From contig RQSC01000027.1 in the NCBI GenBank assembly GCA_013416795.1, positions 710,977-759,335 of the forward strand: DNA of 48,359 bases. The letters are read 5' to 3'. Shown piece by piece: positions 1 through 9,679 of this stretch. A model generated the notes under the pieces. It made no database searches. It was given only the letters and a program-made list of their open reading frames with translations, and had not been told where the DNA came from. How positions within the stretch are numbered: position 1 is the first letter of the stretch; each line of letters opens with the position of its first letter. The position numbers were made by a program, and so were the translations under genes. This DNA is from Prasinococcaceae sp. CCMP 1430. Lineage: Eukaryota; Prasinodermophyta; Palmophyllophyceae; Prasinococcales; Prasinococcaceae.

Positions 1-282
1 GGGCGGCAGACCGCGCGCGGCGCCTCGGGCGCCGCGGGCTGCGCGCGCGGCGGTCCTCAAGGGATCGAGGGGGGCTGTGGGGGGTAGCGCGGAGGGGGCC
101 CAGCCGGAGAGGGTGATACGCCCGGCCTGCGCGGCATGGCGTCGCGCGCGGGCGGCGCTGTGAGGGCCGGCGCTGACTCTGCTGCCGCCCCTGCCGCGAA
201 CCTTCCGCGCGGCTGTGTTCCCGCCTGGACGTACCGCACACACCATCGCGCCCGCCCCCGCTGTGCGCCCCCGCCTGTGCAG
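1..282. promoter_or_regulatory. RPL7 upstream region and leader
   Basis: GC-rich sequence left of the RPL7 start. An open frame runs into RPL7 from an ATG at 136, but its product is low-complexity Ala/Arg and unlike L7, so it is read as leader. A pyrimidine-rich run ending TGCAG sits right before the L7 ATG and looks like a 3' splice site. No TATA-like box is evident. Confidence 0.4.
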
Positions 283-1017
283 ATGCCGAAGCCGGTGCCG
301 GAGTCCGTCCTCAAGAAGCGCAAGAGGAACGAGCAGTGGGCGGCCGACAAGCTCAAGGCCAAGGAGGCCACCCGCGCCAAGGCCAAGGCCGCTCGCGCGG
401 ACATCTTCAAGCGCGCCGAGTCGTACGTGAAGGAGTACCGCGCGCAGGAGGCTGACCTCATCCGCCTCAAGCGCGAGGCGCGCGCGAAGGGCGGCTTCTA
501 CGTGCCGGATGAGGCCAAGATCGTGTTCGTGATGCGCATCCGCGGCCTCAACGACATGCACCCGAAGACCAAGAAGGTGCTGCAGATCCTGCGCCTGCGC
601 CAGATCCACAACGGCGTGTTCCTCCGCGTGAACAAGCCGGTGATGAACATGCTGCGCATCGTGGAGCCGTACATCACCTACGGCTACCCCTCGCTGAAGA
701 CCGTGCGCGAGCTCATCTACAAGCGCGGCTACGGCAAGGTCGGCGCGGGCAAGCAGCGCATCCCGCTCACCGAGAACCAGATCATCGAGAAGGAGCTCGG
801 TGAGAAGACCGAGGGCCGCATCATCTGCATTGAGGACGTCATCCACGAGATCTACACCGCGGGCCCGCACTTCAAGCAGGTGTCCAACTTCCTGTGGCCC
901 TTCAAGCTGTCGGCGCCGCTGGGCGGCTACACCCAGAAGCGCACGCACTACATCGAGGGCGGCGAGGCCGGTCAGCGGGAGGAGGCGATCAACGCGCTGG
1001 TGCGCCGCATGAACTAA
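283..1017 (+). CDS. RPL7: 60S ribosomal protein L7 (uL30 family)
   Basis: Component of the large cytosolic ribosomal subunit. The 244-residue product matches eukaryotic L7 end to end (human about 248): a basic N-terminal helix ([14 protein letters not shown]), the FYVP segment, a core with [11 protein letters not shown] and MLRIVEPYI, then [10 protein letters not shown], the C-terminal NFLWPFKLS and the terminal RRMN. The ATG at 283 was chosen because it directly follows a CAG and the sequence upstream (residues read from the ATG at 136) has no L7 similarity. A 53-nt leader intron from about 230 (GTACCG) to 282 (TGCAG) is plausible but inferred. The coding region is intronless with almost only G or C at third positions. 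It converges with IFT139. Identification is very secure; only the 5' leader structure is uncertain. Confidence 0.96.
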   Translation: MPKPVPESVLKKRKRNEQWAADKLKAKEATRAKAKAARADIFKRAESYVKEYRAQEADLIRLKREARAKGGFYVPDEAKIVFVMRIRGLNDMHPKTKKVLQILRLRQIHNGVFLRVNKPVMNMLRIVEPYITYGYPSLKTVRELIYKRGYGKVGAGKQRIPLTENQIIEKELGEKTEGRIICIEDVIHEIYTAGPHFKQVSNFLWPFKLSAPLGGYTQKRTHYIEGGEAGQREEAINALVRRMN

Positions 1018-1237
1018 GCGGCTCGCGCGCGCGTCCTCGGGGTCGCCGACCCCGCCGGGCTGTGGGGGCTCGTGACAGCTCACACCGGCGAGCGGCAGGC
1101 GCCGCGCTGCCTGCTACTCGACCATTTAATCATTCTGCTGTCTCGTACCTCCCCCCCCCCCTCGCCCCTTTGGCGCGCAGGCGCGACTGCGGCGCCGCCG
1201 GGTGCGCGGCGAGGGGCGCGTAGCGTATTGTTACGGC

Positions 1238-4200
1238 CTAGGGCTTGAACGCCGCGCGCGCCTTGTCGAGGACGTCAGTCTTGATGCCCTTGTACGCGGG
1301 GAAAGTCTTGAGCACCTTGTGGGCAACGTTGACGGCGTCGACGTACCGCTTGGCCTTGAGGTAGTTCCAGCCCAGCTTGTAGCCAACCTGGGGGCTGGCC
1401 TGCGACGAGTACTTCCAGGCGTTCTCGTAGTGCTCGGCGGCATCGGCGTACGAGAGCTCCTTCTCCATGACGAGACCCATGTACTCCCAAGCCTGCGCGG
1501 AGCTCTTGTTGTACTTGAGCGCGCGCCGGCAGAGCTCCTGCGCCAGGTCGTACTTCCCTCCCTCGATGTGCACCTGCGCAAGCAGCAGCCATGCGCGCTC
1601 GAAGTTTTCCGCGTGCTTGACACTGTACGGCATCTTCTGGATGCGCTTGAGGAAGTTGCGGGCCTTCGGAAGCTGGCCGAGCAGTGCATGGGCGTTTCCG
1701 ATGGCCAGCAGCACGCCCACGTCGTGCGCGTCCTCCTGAGCGTACTCGAGCAGGCGCTGCAGCGCCGCGCTCACGTCCGATTCGGTGCGGCGCGCCATGA
1801 GAGTCATCGCCTCCAGCACAACATGCTTCCCGCTTTTGCGCGCGGCCCCGCGCACCTCGAGCAGCAGGCGCTCTGCTGCCAGCAGCGCGCCCTCGTCGAC
1901 TTCCTCGGCAGCAGGGTCTCCAAGCGCAGCGTCGAATGCTGAGAATGACCCGTCAGGATTGAGATAGATCATGACCATCAGGTATATGGCGTGCGTGCCC
2001 CACTCGCCATCTTGGCGAGCGGCATTGAGCTCCTTCAGCGCCTTGGCAGGGTCGTTCTGATATTGCGCGAGCAAGCCGCGCGCGTAGCGCAGGCCGCCCA
2101 GGCGCACGCCGCGCGGCGCGTTGCGCTCCGCAGAGGCGATGACCTTAGGGGCCTCCTCCAGACGACCTGCGCGGTGGAGCGTCTGCACAAGGCTCACCAG
2201 CGCGCCGTGGTGTCCCGGTGATCGCTCGAGCAGCTGCTCGTAGTGGTAGACGGCCGTCTCGTAGTTCTCCTTCTGCAGCATGATCTCCGCCAGCATGAGC
2301 GAGCCCTCCTCGTCAGTGGCATTGACGCGCAGCAGCGCGGCGCACTGCGCCTGGCAGGAGTCGATGTCACCCTTCGCCAGGGACAGGCGCGCGCACGCGC
2401 GCAGCACACGCGGGCTGCCTTCCTGCCACTTCAGAGCCTCCTGGTAGCTCTGCAGTGCACCTGCAGTGTCGCGCAGTCGCTCGTGCTCTTGCCCCATGCA
2501 GTACAGGATGTCGCACATTCTCTCGCGTGCGGCGTCTGTCGCCTCCGACCCCGAACCTGACTCAGAGCGCAGCGCCTTCACCAGCTCGTCCTGTTCGCTC
2601 TGCGCCTGCTTGTAGTGTTCAAGCGCAGCGGACGCGCTGCCTGCGGCCTTGAGCATCTTGCCCATGGTGATGATCGTGGACACCCGCGTCTCGATAGACT
2701 TGGGGTCGCTGCCCTGCCCGACGCGGCCCATCAGGCCCTTGAGCGTTGCGTCGCACCGCTCGAAGCGGCCGAGCTTGGTGTAGAGCTCGGCGAGCTCGAG
2801 GTGCATCGACACTGCTCCCCCTTCGGCCCGGCAGGCGGCCTCGTAAAAGTCCACCGCGCGGCCATAGTCATGCGAGGCCACCAGCGCGCGCCCCACGCGG
2901 CTTGCGAGCCCCGCGTCGCGCGGTGCACGCTCGAGCGCGCGCTCGAATGCCGCGATGGCGCGCTCGGGCTCCTGCACGCGCATGAGGGCCTCGCCGAGCA
3001 TGATGAATTGCGGCGCTTCAGGCTTGGCCTCAGCAATGTCCTCGTAGCACGAGCAGTACGCCTCGCGGTCGCGCTTGTGTTTGAGGTACACTTCGGCCAT
3101 CGCCGCTCGAGCGCGTGCGTAAAACGGCGACGCCCGAGGGATGCCGCGAAGCATGCTGAGCGCGCTTTCCGGGTCACCCCTGTGCAATGACAGCTCGCAA
3201 TTGGAAATGTGCACGCGCATCTCCTGCACTGTGCCTGCGAAGAGCGTCAACGCACCCTGTAGCACATCCGAGGCCTCGCCCAGCTTCCCCAGCGTGCCCA
3301 GCACGTCCGCGTGCAGGAGCAGCAGCGAGCAGCTTTCACCCGCGCTCACCCCATCCGTGCCACCGCGCGCCACGCCGGGCACCAGCGTGGCCGCTTTGAG
3401 CACCCTGGCAGCCTCGTCGAATTGGCCGGACTCCTTGAGGACCTGTGCACGCACAAGGGCGTACTGAGGGGAGTCGCGCACAGAAAAGTCGTGCGAGAGC
3501 GCCTGCTCGAGCGCCGCGGCCGCCGCACGCGGCTTGCCCTGCGCGAGGGCCACGCGCGCGGCCAGCAGGTGGCTCCGTGCGTGGTTTGGGTTCAGTCGCA
3601 GGCATGTCGCGCACAGCGAGTGCGCCGCATCCAGCCTCCCCGCCAGAAAGGTCGCATTGCCCAGCGCTAGCTGTGCCGATAGCATGCCCGGCACGCTCTT
3701 GGAAACGACCTCGAGGAGAGAGATGGCCTTGCCCACGAGGGGGTCAACTGCCTCGGAGCCGGTGCGCGGCTCCGAGCCTGCGCCCTCGAGGTAGCACGCC
3801 GCCATCTCGAGCAGGAGGGCCGCGTCCAAGTCTGTGTAGTAGGCGTAGCCAGTTTGGCGCCCCCGCAGCGCACGGAGATGAAGACCCGCGGCTTCGTCGA
3901 GGCGCGCGGCCGCACCGCTCACATCTCCACCGCGTCGCCACGCCAGCATGGCGCTGAGCAGCCCTGCACTGGTTGGCACAGCCCCAGCGCCATCTGTGCC
4001 ATTGTCTACGCCCCCCCCGCCGAGACTGGCCTGCATTTCTTCCAGAAATTCGAGCTGCGACGCCGCGCTGTCCAGATCGCCGCGCTTGATCTGCACACGG
4101 ATGGCGCCGAGCATGGCGTCGAAGTTCATCTCGTTCTCGACGCCTGCCTGCGCATACAGCTCTGCTGCGCCGGCAAGGTCGCCGCTCAATTCGCGTAGGC

Positions 4201-5278
4201 GCGCCTGCTCGCACATGATCGGCGCACTGGTCGCGTCGATCGCGCGCCCTTGCGCGACGATGCGCTCGCACACCTCGAGCACGCGCGGGTCGCCGCCAGC
4301 CAGACGCACGAATGGGCGCGCCACTGCGAGGTACAGCTGTGCGTTGCGTGGCTCGTTGCGTCGTAGCGCCTCTGCGAGCGCGCCCAAACGCGCCTCTGCC
4401 ACCTCATATCCGCCCACGCGCACGAGCTGGTGCAGCGCGGACAATCGCAGCGCCTCGATGTTGTGCTTGTCCTGAGCGAGCACGCTGTCAGCCAGCTCTA
4501 CCGCCTGCTCCCAGTCACCGCGCACCGAGAGCAGCCGCGCCTTCTCCGTGCGCGCAGGCATGAACCACTGGTGGTGCACCACAACGGCATTGAGGTGCTC
4601 GATTGCGGCTTCGTACTGCGAACGGCTCTCGCAGGAGCTCGCAAGGCCGAGTCGCGCTTCGAGATCCTGCGGGTTGACGTTCAGGACGGACTGGAAGTAG
4701 CTTGCGGCCGCCCCAGCATCGCCGTCGTTCTTGGCGCCGCCCGAGCCGCGCAGCGCCAGCCAGCCTTTGACGCATAGCGCCGTACGGCGGTTGGCCATCC
4801 CGCCGCCGTCGTTCTCGGCAGCGTCAAGGGCGCGGTCAGCGAGGTCGTTCGCCTTGTAGGTGTAGAGTTCGCTCTCCTGGTCCCTGGGGGCGTCGCGCGT
4901 GGCTCCCGGCACGCCCATCGCATAGTACACGGCCGCGGCCGTTGACAGCGCTTCTGTCCCGGCAGCCATCTCCTCGGCGTCGGCTCGCGACTCGAGCACG
5001 GCAATCGCATCGTCATCTTGCACGCGTGCGGCGCGGTGCGCCTGCACCGCGAGCGCGAGCGCGGCCAGTTCCGTCTGCCGCGCGGCCAGGCACGGCTCCA
5101 GCGCACGCAGCGCCTCCGAGGTGGCGCCCTCACGCACCACGCCGAACGCACGCCACAGCGACAGCACCGCGTCGCCCGGTCGTTTCTTAAGCACCTCGGC
5201 GCACACCGTCTGCGGGTGGCGCGAGTAGCCGCCGCGCGCGTAGAAGCCCACGAGTGCAAGGATCTCGCTCGACGCCAT
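1238..5278 (-). CDS. IFT139: Intraflagellar transport protein IFT139 (TTC21B)
   Basis: Subunit of the IFT-A complex, which drives retrograde transport and membrane-protein entry in cilia and flagella. The 1346-residue product (human TTC21B about 1316) is almost wholly tetratricopeptide repeats, seen as repeated A...Y/L helix pairs such as ALEHYKQAQ, AVYHYEQLL and AIAAFERALERAP. The C-terminus is diagnostic: WEYMGLVMEKELSY, WKYSS, VGYKLGWNYLKAKRYVDA and the ending DKARAAFKP follow the animal protein nearly residue for residue. It starts at ATG 5278 (MASSEIL). It is intronless over 4 kb, which is striking for a protein of this size. It shares a divergent promoter of about 0.8 kb with the RCC1-EGF gene and converges on RPL7. 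Its presence argues that the organism builds a flagellum. Confidence 0.95.
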   Translation of the reverse strand: MASSEILALVGFYARGGYSRHPQTVCAEVLKKRPGDAVLSLWRAFGVVREGATSEALRALEPCLAARQTELAALALAVQAHRAARVQDDDAIAVLESRADAEEMAAGTEALSTAAAVYYAMGVPGATRDAPRDQESELYTYKANDLADRALDAAENDGGGMANRRTALCVKGWLALRGSGGAKNDGDAGAAASYFQSVLNVNPQDLEARLGLASSCESRSQYEAAIEHLNAVVVHHQWFMPARTEKARLLSVRGDWEQAVELADSVLAQDKHNIEALRLSALHQLVRVGGYEVAEARLGALAEALRRNEPRNAQLYLAVARPFVRLAGGDPRVLEVCERIVAQGRAIDATSAPIMCEQARLRELSGDLAGAAELYAQAGVENEMNFDAMLGAIRVQIKRGDLDSAASQLEFLEEMQASLGGGGVDNGTDGAGAVPTSAGLLSAMLAWRRGGDVSGAAARLDEAAGLHLRALRGRQTGYAYYTDLDAALLLEMAACYLEGAGSEPRTGSEAVDPLVGKAISLLEVVSKSVPGMLSAQLALGNATFLAGRLDAAHSLCATCLRLNPNHARSHLLAARVALAQGKPRAAAAALEQALSHDFSVRDSPQYALVRAQVLKESGQFDEAARVLKAATLVPGVARGGTDGVSAGESCSLLLLHADVLGTLGKLGEASDVLQGALTLFAGTVQEMRVHISNCELSLHRGDPESALSMLRGIPRASPFYARARAAMAEVYLKHKRDREAYCSCYEDIAEAKPEAPQFIMLGEALMRVQEPERAIAAFERALERAPRDAGLASRVGRALVASHDYGRAVDFYEAACRAEGGAVSMHLELAELYTKLGRFERCDATLKGLMGRVGQGSDPKSIETRVSTIITMGKMLKAAGSASAALEHYKQAQSEQDELVKALRSESGSGSEATDAARERMCDILYCMGQEHERLRDTAGALQSYQEALKWQEGSPRVLRACARLSLAKGDIDSCQAQCAALLRVNATDEEGSLMLAEIMLQKENYETAVYHYEQLLERSPGHHGALVSLVQTLHRAGRLEEAPKVIASAERNAPRGVRLGGLRYARGLLAQYQNDPAKALKELNAARQDGEWGTHAIYLMVMIYLNPDGSFSAFDAALGDPAAEEVDEGALLAAERLLLEVRGAARKSGKHVVLEAMTLMARRTESDVSAALQRLLEYAQEDAHDVGVLLAIGNAHALLGQLPKARNFLKRIQKMPYSVKHAENFERAWLLLAQVHIEGGKYDLAQELCRRALKYNKSSAQAWEYMGLVMEKELSYADAAEHYENAWKYSSQASPQVGYKLGWNYLKAKRYVDAVNVAHKVLKTFPAYKGIKTDVLDKARAAFKP

Positions 5279-6115
5279 CGCGACCGGCCACGCGCGGGGC
5301 GGGACGGCCGCCCCCGGTCCCGATCCGGGCGCGGAATGCCCCCACCCACCACCCCACCCCCGTCACCGCCGAAACCGCGCGCGCACTTTCTCCAGGCCCC
5401 GACCCCCGTGCGCGCGCACGGGCGGAGCCCCCACGCCGCGCAGCGCGGGAGCTCTGGTGCGCCACCTCCCCGCCCCCCCGCGCCCCCCCCTGGCGCGGGG
5501 TGCGCTCGGCGCGCTCGTTGACCCCAGGGCGGCATTCGCGCGCGCGCGTGCGCGCGGGGAACGCGCCAAACCCAAACCCAAACATCGGGCCGCGCGACTC
5601 AACGCATACAGTACTGTATTCGAACACATATTCAATATCAAACCCTATATATGTGAAACCCCATAGGCGCGCGCGCGCGCCGTCCGGGGAACGCTCGAGA
5701 TGTTTTCAAACGGGCGTGCCGCTGGCTGGGCCCGTCTGCGCGCGCGCGTGCAGGGCCGTGGGTGCGCGTGTGGGCGTGGGCGCATGTGTGGGGTGTGGTT
5801 GTAGGCGTGGGTGCGAGCTTGTGGATGTTCGGGGTGGTGTGCGCGCACGAGGTGCGACGCGGCCGCAGCATCGGTCGGTCGGGGGCGTTCCCCTTCCGAG
5901 CAGAGGAAGCACCAGCCAGCCAACTAACCAAAGCTGGCTGCTGCTCGCCTGGCGACGGCCAGGGCAGCGCTGCTGGCAGCGCGGGCGGGCGCGCACGGGG
6001 CCGCGATGCGGGTGCGCCTACGGTGGCTCTGCGTGCACGCGCGCGTGTGCCACATGGGGCGCAGCAGAGGCCCTGTGGCGCGCGGGCGGGCCCAGCGCGG
6101 CGGCCGCGGCGAGCG
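5279..6115. promoter_or_regulatory. Divergent promoter between IFT139 and the RCC1-EGF gene
   Basis: No convincing gene here; open frames in it are GC-driven. A relatively AT-rich island at 5590-5665 holds a perfect 14-bp palindrome ATACAGTACTGTAT (5606-5619) and a telo-box AAACCCTA (5640-5647) followed by TATATATG. These are likely core or proximal promoter elements for one or both genes. The stretch 5740-6115 is G/T- and C-rich and probably leader of the rightward gene. Confidence 0.5.
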
Positions 6116-8878
6116 ATGGAGCGCGCAGCGGCGCCGCTGCGGCATGTGCACGTAGCGTGCGTGGCAGTGAGCTGGCGGCGGCGACAGCGGCGGCGGGGGC
6201 GGCGGCGAGGGCGCGAGGTGGCGGTGCTCGCTGGCGCTGCGCTCACGCTTGCGCTCGCCGCACTCGTGCCTGCGCCGGCATGCGCGGTGCCGCGCGGCTG
6301 GCGTAAGGTCTTCTCATGGGGGGACAACCGCTTCGGCGAGGGCGGGCGCGGCACGCAACCGTTCGCGCAAGACGTGCCGCTGCCGTCAAGCTGCGCTCCA
6401 ATGGAGGTGGAGGAACTCTCTTGGGGCGTGTTGGAGAACGCTCCGGGCACGCAGATTGATCGCGTAGTCGCGGGTCTCGACCATGCTTTCGCGCTGAGCG
6501 CCGAGGGGCGTGTGTGGGCGTGGGGTCGCAACAACCTCGGACAGCTCGGGCTGGGCTACCGCTCGAGCGAGGACGTCTACGTGGCGACGCCCACCGAGCT
6601 GACGACGCTCGGCGGGCGTAAGATTGTCGACGCCGCCGCGGGCGTCGACCACTCGCTGCTCCTAGACGCCGAGGGCAACGTGCACGCGTTTGGGTCGAAC
6701 TTCAAGGGGCAGCTCGGGCTCGCCGTCTGGGACGACCTCGCGCAGTTCTCCGGGTGCGATGACGAGGCGTGCACCGTACCGAAGCGCGTGGAAATCCCCG
6801 AGGGCGTGGCCAACGTCACGGCCGGCGGAGCGCACTCGGCGGCTCTCACCGTCACTGGCCGCGTGTACACGTGGGGCTACAACCGCGAGGGGCAGCTGGG
6901 CTTGGATGACGTGGAGGACCGCAACGCGCCGCTGCGCGTGAGCGCAGGCGCCTTCGAGGCTGTTCGGTGCAAGCTGCTCGCGGCAGGTGGCCACGCGAGC
7001 GGCGGCGACGGCGGCAACAGGACCGTCGACGGCGGCCACACTGTGTGTGTGAGCGTGGATGACACGATTTGGTCGTGGGGGGATAATTTTCACGGACAGC
7101 TGGGTAAGCAGCAGACGTACCTGCGAGTGTGCCCCACGTGTGACACGTACACGCCGAACACGATGGACAACGTTACCAAGCGGTGGTTCAACAGGCACCC
7201 CACGCCGCAGAAGGTTGGCCACCTGGGCGAAGGCAACGCGACTGAGGACATCAAGGAGCTCGTTGTAGGCAGCCACCACACGGTCGCTCTCACGCGCTCG
7301 GGGCAAATCTGGGCCTGGGGCGACAACAACTTCGGCCAGCTAGGCCTGGGGTACGCGTGGCGCGAGCGCGACCCCAACACACGGCAGATCAACGACAGAC
7401 CACGGCGCATCGAACACTTTGACTACAACGTGACGTTGGACGACGCTGGTGCCAACGAGTCGGTGATCGAGTACAAGGAGTTTGTGCACATCGACGCAGC
7501 CAAGTTCCAGACGGTGGCGCTCGACGCCAACGGCGACGTATACACATGGGGCACCAACTCCCACGGTGAGCTGGGAGAGTGCCCGTGCGTGTACGACGAT
7601 GACGAGGAGACATATCACTGTGGGCTGGACTACCTACCCAGCGAGTACTGGCGCACCGAACCCAAGCGGGTGAACCTGCTGAACCACTCTCTTGCGGCAG
7701 TGGCGGCGGGCGGCTCCCTCTTCGCCATCAGCTACAACACGTGCCCGGACGATCCCTTCGGCGAGGCGTGCTCGAAAAACGGCGAGTGCCTAGAGAAGAC
7801 GAATGAGTGCGAGTGCGACTTCGAATGGCGCGGTCAGATCTGCGAAAAGATGTGCCCGATGCCCGACGGCGAGGTGTGCTTCGGGCACGGCACGTGCCTA
7901 GAGACGCCCACCGGCACAACGTGCTCGTGCGAGGAAGGGTACTTCGGACGAGGCTGCGATTTGGTGTGCCCGCAGGACGAGCTTGGCCGCTTCTGCTCAA
8001 ACAACGGGACGTGCGTCATCGACGCGGAGATCAACGACGGGCTGCCGTATTGCGTGTGCACGCGCTTCTGCGTGCACCCATCGAAGTGCGTGGAGCTGGG
8101 TGTCCCCAGAGAGATGCACGACTTTGAGCGCGCCGAGTGCCTCGCGCGAGATCTCCTCCCGCGCGGACTGTGGTGCTCGTACTATGGCCCGCTGGGCTAT
8201 GAGGCGTGCTACAACGACGGCATGTGCGGCACGTGCGAGAACGACGCCACCGGGCAGTCGCCAGTGACGCGTCGCGCTGCGGCAGCTGCGGCGGTGGGCG
8301 CTGGCGCCGCGGCAATCGCAACGCTGTCCTCGGAGGAGGGCCCAATTGGGGACTTCCACCTGCTGGGTCGACACGTGCAGTACATGTTTGCGGGCTTCTC
8401 CAAGACAAAGATCTCCTGGGGAAACCGGCGCAGCACATCCGTTGGACTCAGCTGCTGCTTCTTGTTGGCGCCCGCGCTGCCCGCTCTGCTCTCGGGTTGC
8501 GAGTCGCACCGCTGGATGGCGCCCATGTGGGCGGTAACGACGGTGGCCTCGCTGGGCAGCGACTACTTCTACGCGGGGGTCGACAGCGCGTGGCACGGCG
8601 TCGATCGCTGGATAGCGCCGTCGACGCTGGCGTGTAGCGTGGCTTTCACCGCGCGCGCGCTCCACAGAGCGCTGGGTAGCGTGGCCCTGGCTGCGGTTGC
8701 CACAGTGGCGCTGCTCACAGTGCCCATCACGTGCTTCGTCAACTCGACCCGCAGCCACCAGCGGGGTCTCGGCCGCTGGAAGCAGTACGTTGTCTGGCAC
8801 ACGTTCTGGCACCTCACGGCTGGCGGTATCATGACGGCCGTCTATTCGCTCACGCCGTGCTTCGAGGCGAACACATAA
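6116..8878 (+). CDS. RCC1 propeller + EGF-like + multi-pass membrane protein
   Basis: Predicted 920-residue membrane protein; function unknown. Order of parts: a basic N-terminus, a hydrophobic signal or anchor (about 35-58), seven RCC1 blades (about 62-540) marked by WGDN, WGRNN, FGSN, WGYN, WGDN, WGDNN and WGTNS each followed by GQLG-like residues, then Cys-rich EGF-like repeats (about 542-720, e.g. CSCEEGYFGRGC), an Ala-rich hydrophobic stretch and about five membrane segments to the end. The last membrane segment carries WHTFWHLTAGG, an HxxxH motif (H895, H899), and an earlier one SAWHGVD (S824, H827, D830). These resemble the metal site of the CREST superfamily (TMEM8/PGAP6, ceramidases, PAQR); TMEM8 also places an EGF-like unit before its membrane domain. 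RCC1 and EGF calls are secure, CREST is inference. ATG 6116 is the first that gives a sensible signal sequence; an in-frame ATG lies at 5762. Intronless. Confidence 0.85.
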   Translation: MERAAAPLRHVHVACVAVSWRRRQRRRGRRRGREVAVLAGAALTLALAALVPAPACAVPRGWRKVFSWGDNRFGEGGRGTQPFAQDVPLPSSCAPMEVEELSWGVLENAPGTQIDRVVAGLDHAFALSAEGRVWAWGRNNLGQLGLGYRSSEDVYVATPTELTTLGGRKIVDAAAGVDHSLLLDAEGNVHAFGSNFKGQLGLAVWDDLAQFSGCDDEACTVPKRVEIPEGVANVTAGGAHSAALTVTGRVYTWGYNREGQLGLDDVEDRNAPLRVSAGAFEAVRCKLLAAGGHASGGDGGNRTVDGGHTVCVSVDDTIWSWGDNFHGQLGKQQTYLRVCPTCDTYTPNTMDNVTKRWFNRHPTPQKVGHLGEGNATEDIKELVVGSHHTVALTRSGQIWAWGDNNFGQLGLGYAWRERDPNTRQINDRPRRIEHFDYNVTLDDAGANESVIEYKEFVHIDAAKFQTVALDANGDVYTWGTNSHGELGECPCVYDDDEETYHCGLDYLPSEYWRTEPKRVNLLNHSLAAVAAGGSLFAISYNTCPDDPFGEACSKNGECLEKTNECECDFEWRGQICEKMCPMPDGEVCFGHGTCLETPTGTTCSCEEGYFGRGCDLVCPQDELGRFCSNNGTCVIDAEINDGLPYCVCTRFCVHPSKCVELGVPREMHDFERAECLARDLLPRGLWCSYYGPLGYEACYNDGMCGTCENDATGQSPVTRRAAAAAAVGAGAAAIATLSSEEGPIGDFHLLGRHVQYMFAGFSKTKISWGNRRSTSVGLSCCFLLAPALPALLSGCESHRWMAPMWAVTTVASLGSDYFYAGVDSAWHGVDRWIAPSTLACSVAFTARALHRALGSVALAAVATVALLTVPITCFVNSTRSHQRGLGRWKQYVVWHTFWHLTAGGIMTAVYSLTPCFEANT

Positions 8879-8983
8879 TACGTAATAATAATGACTGCGC
8901 CTCGCGGTCATGCTCGCGAGCGCGCCAATAGGGGCCACTGCGCCGCGCTCGTCCCTCGTTCTTGTACTAGCCGGAGATACTCA

Positions 8984-9679
8984 CTAGTGCAGCTCTTCCA
9001 ATGGGGTGGCTGCGGCTGTGCTCCCCGCGCGCTGGTGCGGTGCTTCAACGATGGGGTCACGGGATGTGCAGCCCCTCTGCGCGTTAAATTGTCGTAGCCG
9101 CGCCTCAATTGCCTCGCGCTTGGCTCGCTCAATGGCGAGTTCTGCCTCGAGCTGTGCCATGCGGCAGGCGATCTCAGCCACTGCGTCGGCGTCTCCGGCC
9201 TCGCTGAAGCACGGCGTGGCAGGGTACGACGCCTCTGAACGTGGCGCCCCGAGGCGCTGCGAGCGCGCGGGGTGGATTTCGTGGCCGGCGGCGTCGTCGG
9301 CCTCGACAGCTGACATCGGCAGCGCACTCGCCGCAGACGCAGCACGTGCGCTGCGCCCGCGAGACATTGCCTCCGAGGGCGCCAGGGAGCCGCCCGCCAC
9401 CGAGCCTACCGAGGCACGAGCGCCAAGGCGCGAGCGCGGAGACAACACCTGGTGCATTTCGCAATTGCCTCGCTTCCGCGCGCGCAGGTCCACCGCGGCG
9501 CTCGGTAGCATCATCACCCCGAGCGGCGTCGTCTGCACGCGCTTGGGCCCATCGTGCAGCCGCTCACCCTGCGTGCGCTTGGCGGCAATGAACGTCTCCT
9601 TCGCCACGCGCTTCTTCCAGCACTCGCTGCTGCACACGTCCTGCGAGTTCACCATCGCCCTCGGGCGTCCCGCTGCCAT
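8984..9679 (-). CDS. Hypothetical protein with C-terminal coiled coil
   Basis: A 231-residue open frame, not recognised as a family. Near the N-terminus is a short Cys pair followed by basic residues (VCSSECWKKRVAKET), reminiscent of one half of a small zinc finger such as FCS-like or MYND fingers; the other half could lie on an upstream exon. The middle is Ser/Ala-rich and probably disordered. Residues about 168-205 form a clear heptad coiled coil (EIACRMAQLEAELAIERAKR), which supports this strand over the overlapping frame on the other strand. It converges with the RCC1-EGF gene (105 bp apart) and is divergent from the PPR-SMR gene. The start at ATG 9679 is the first in frame but the gene could extend rightward through an intron. 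Confidence 0.55.
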   Translation of the reverse strand: MAAGRPRAMVNSQDVCSSECWKKRVAKETFIAAKRTQGERLHDGPKRVQTTPLGVMMLPSAAVDLRARKRGNCEMHQVLSPRSRLGARASVGSVAGGSLAPSEAMSRGRSARAASAASALPMSAVEADDAAGHEIHPARSQRLGAPRSEASYPATPCFSEAGDADAVAEIACRMAQLEAELAIERAKREAIEARLRQFNAQRGCTSRDPIVEAPHQRAGSTAAATPLEELH

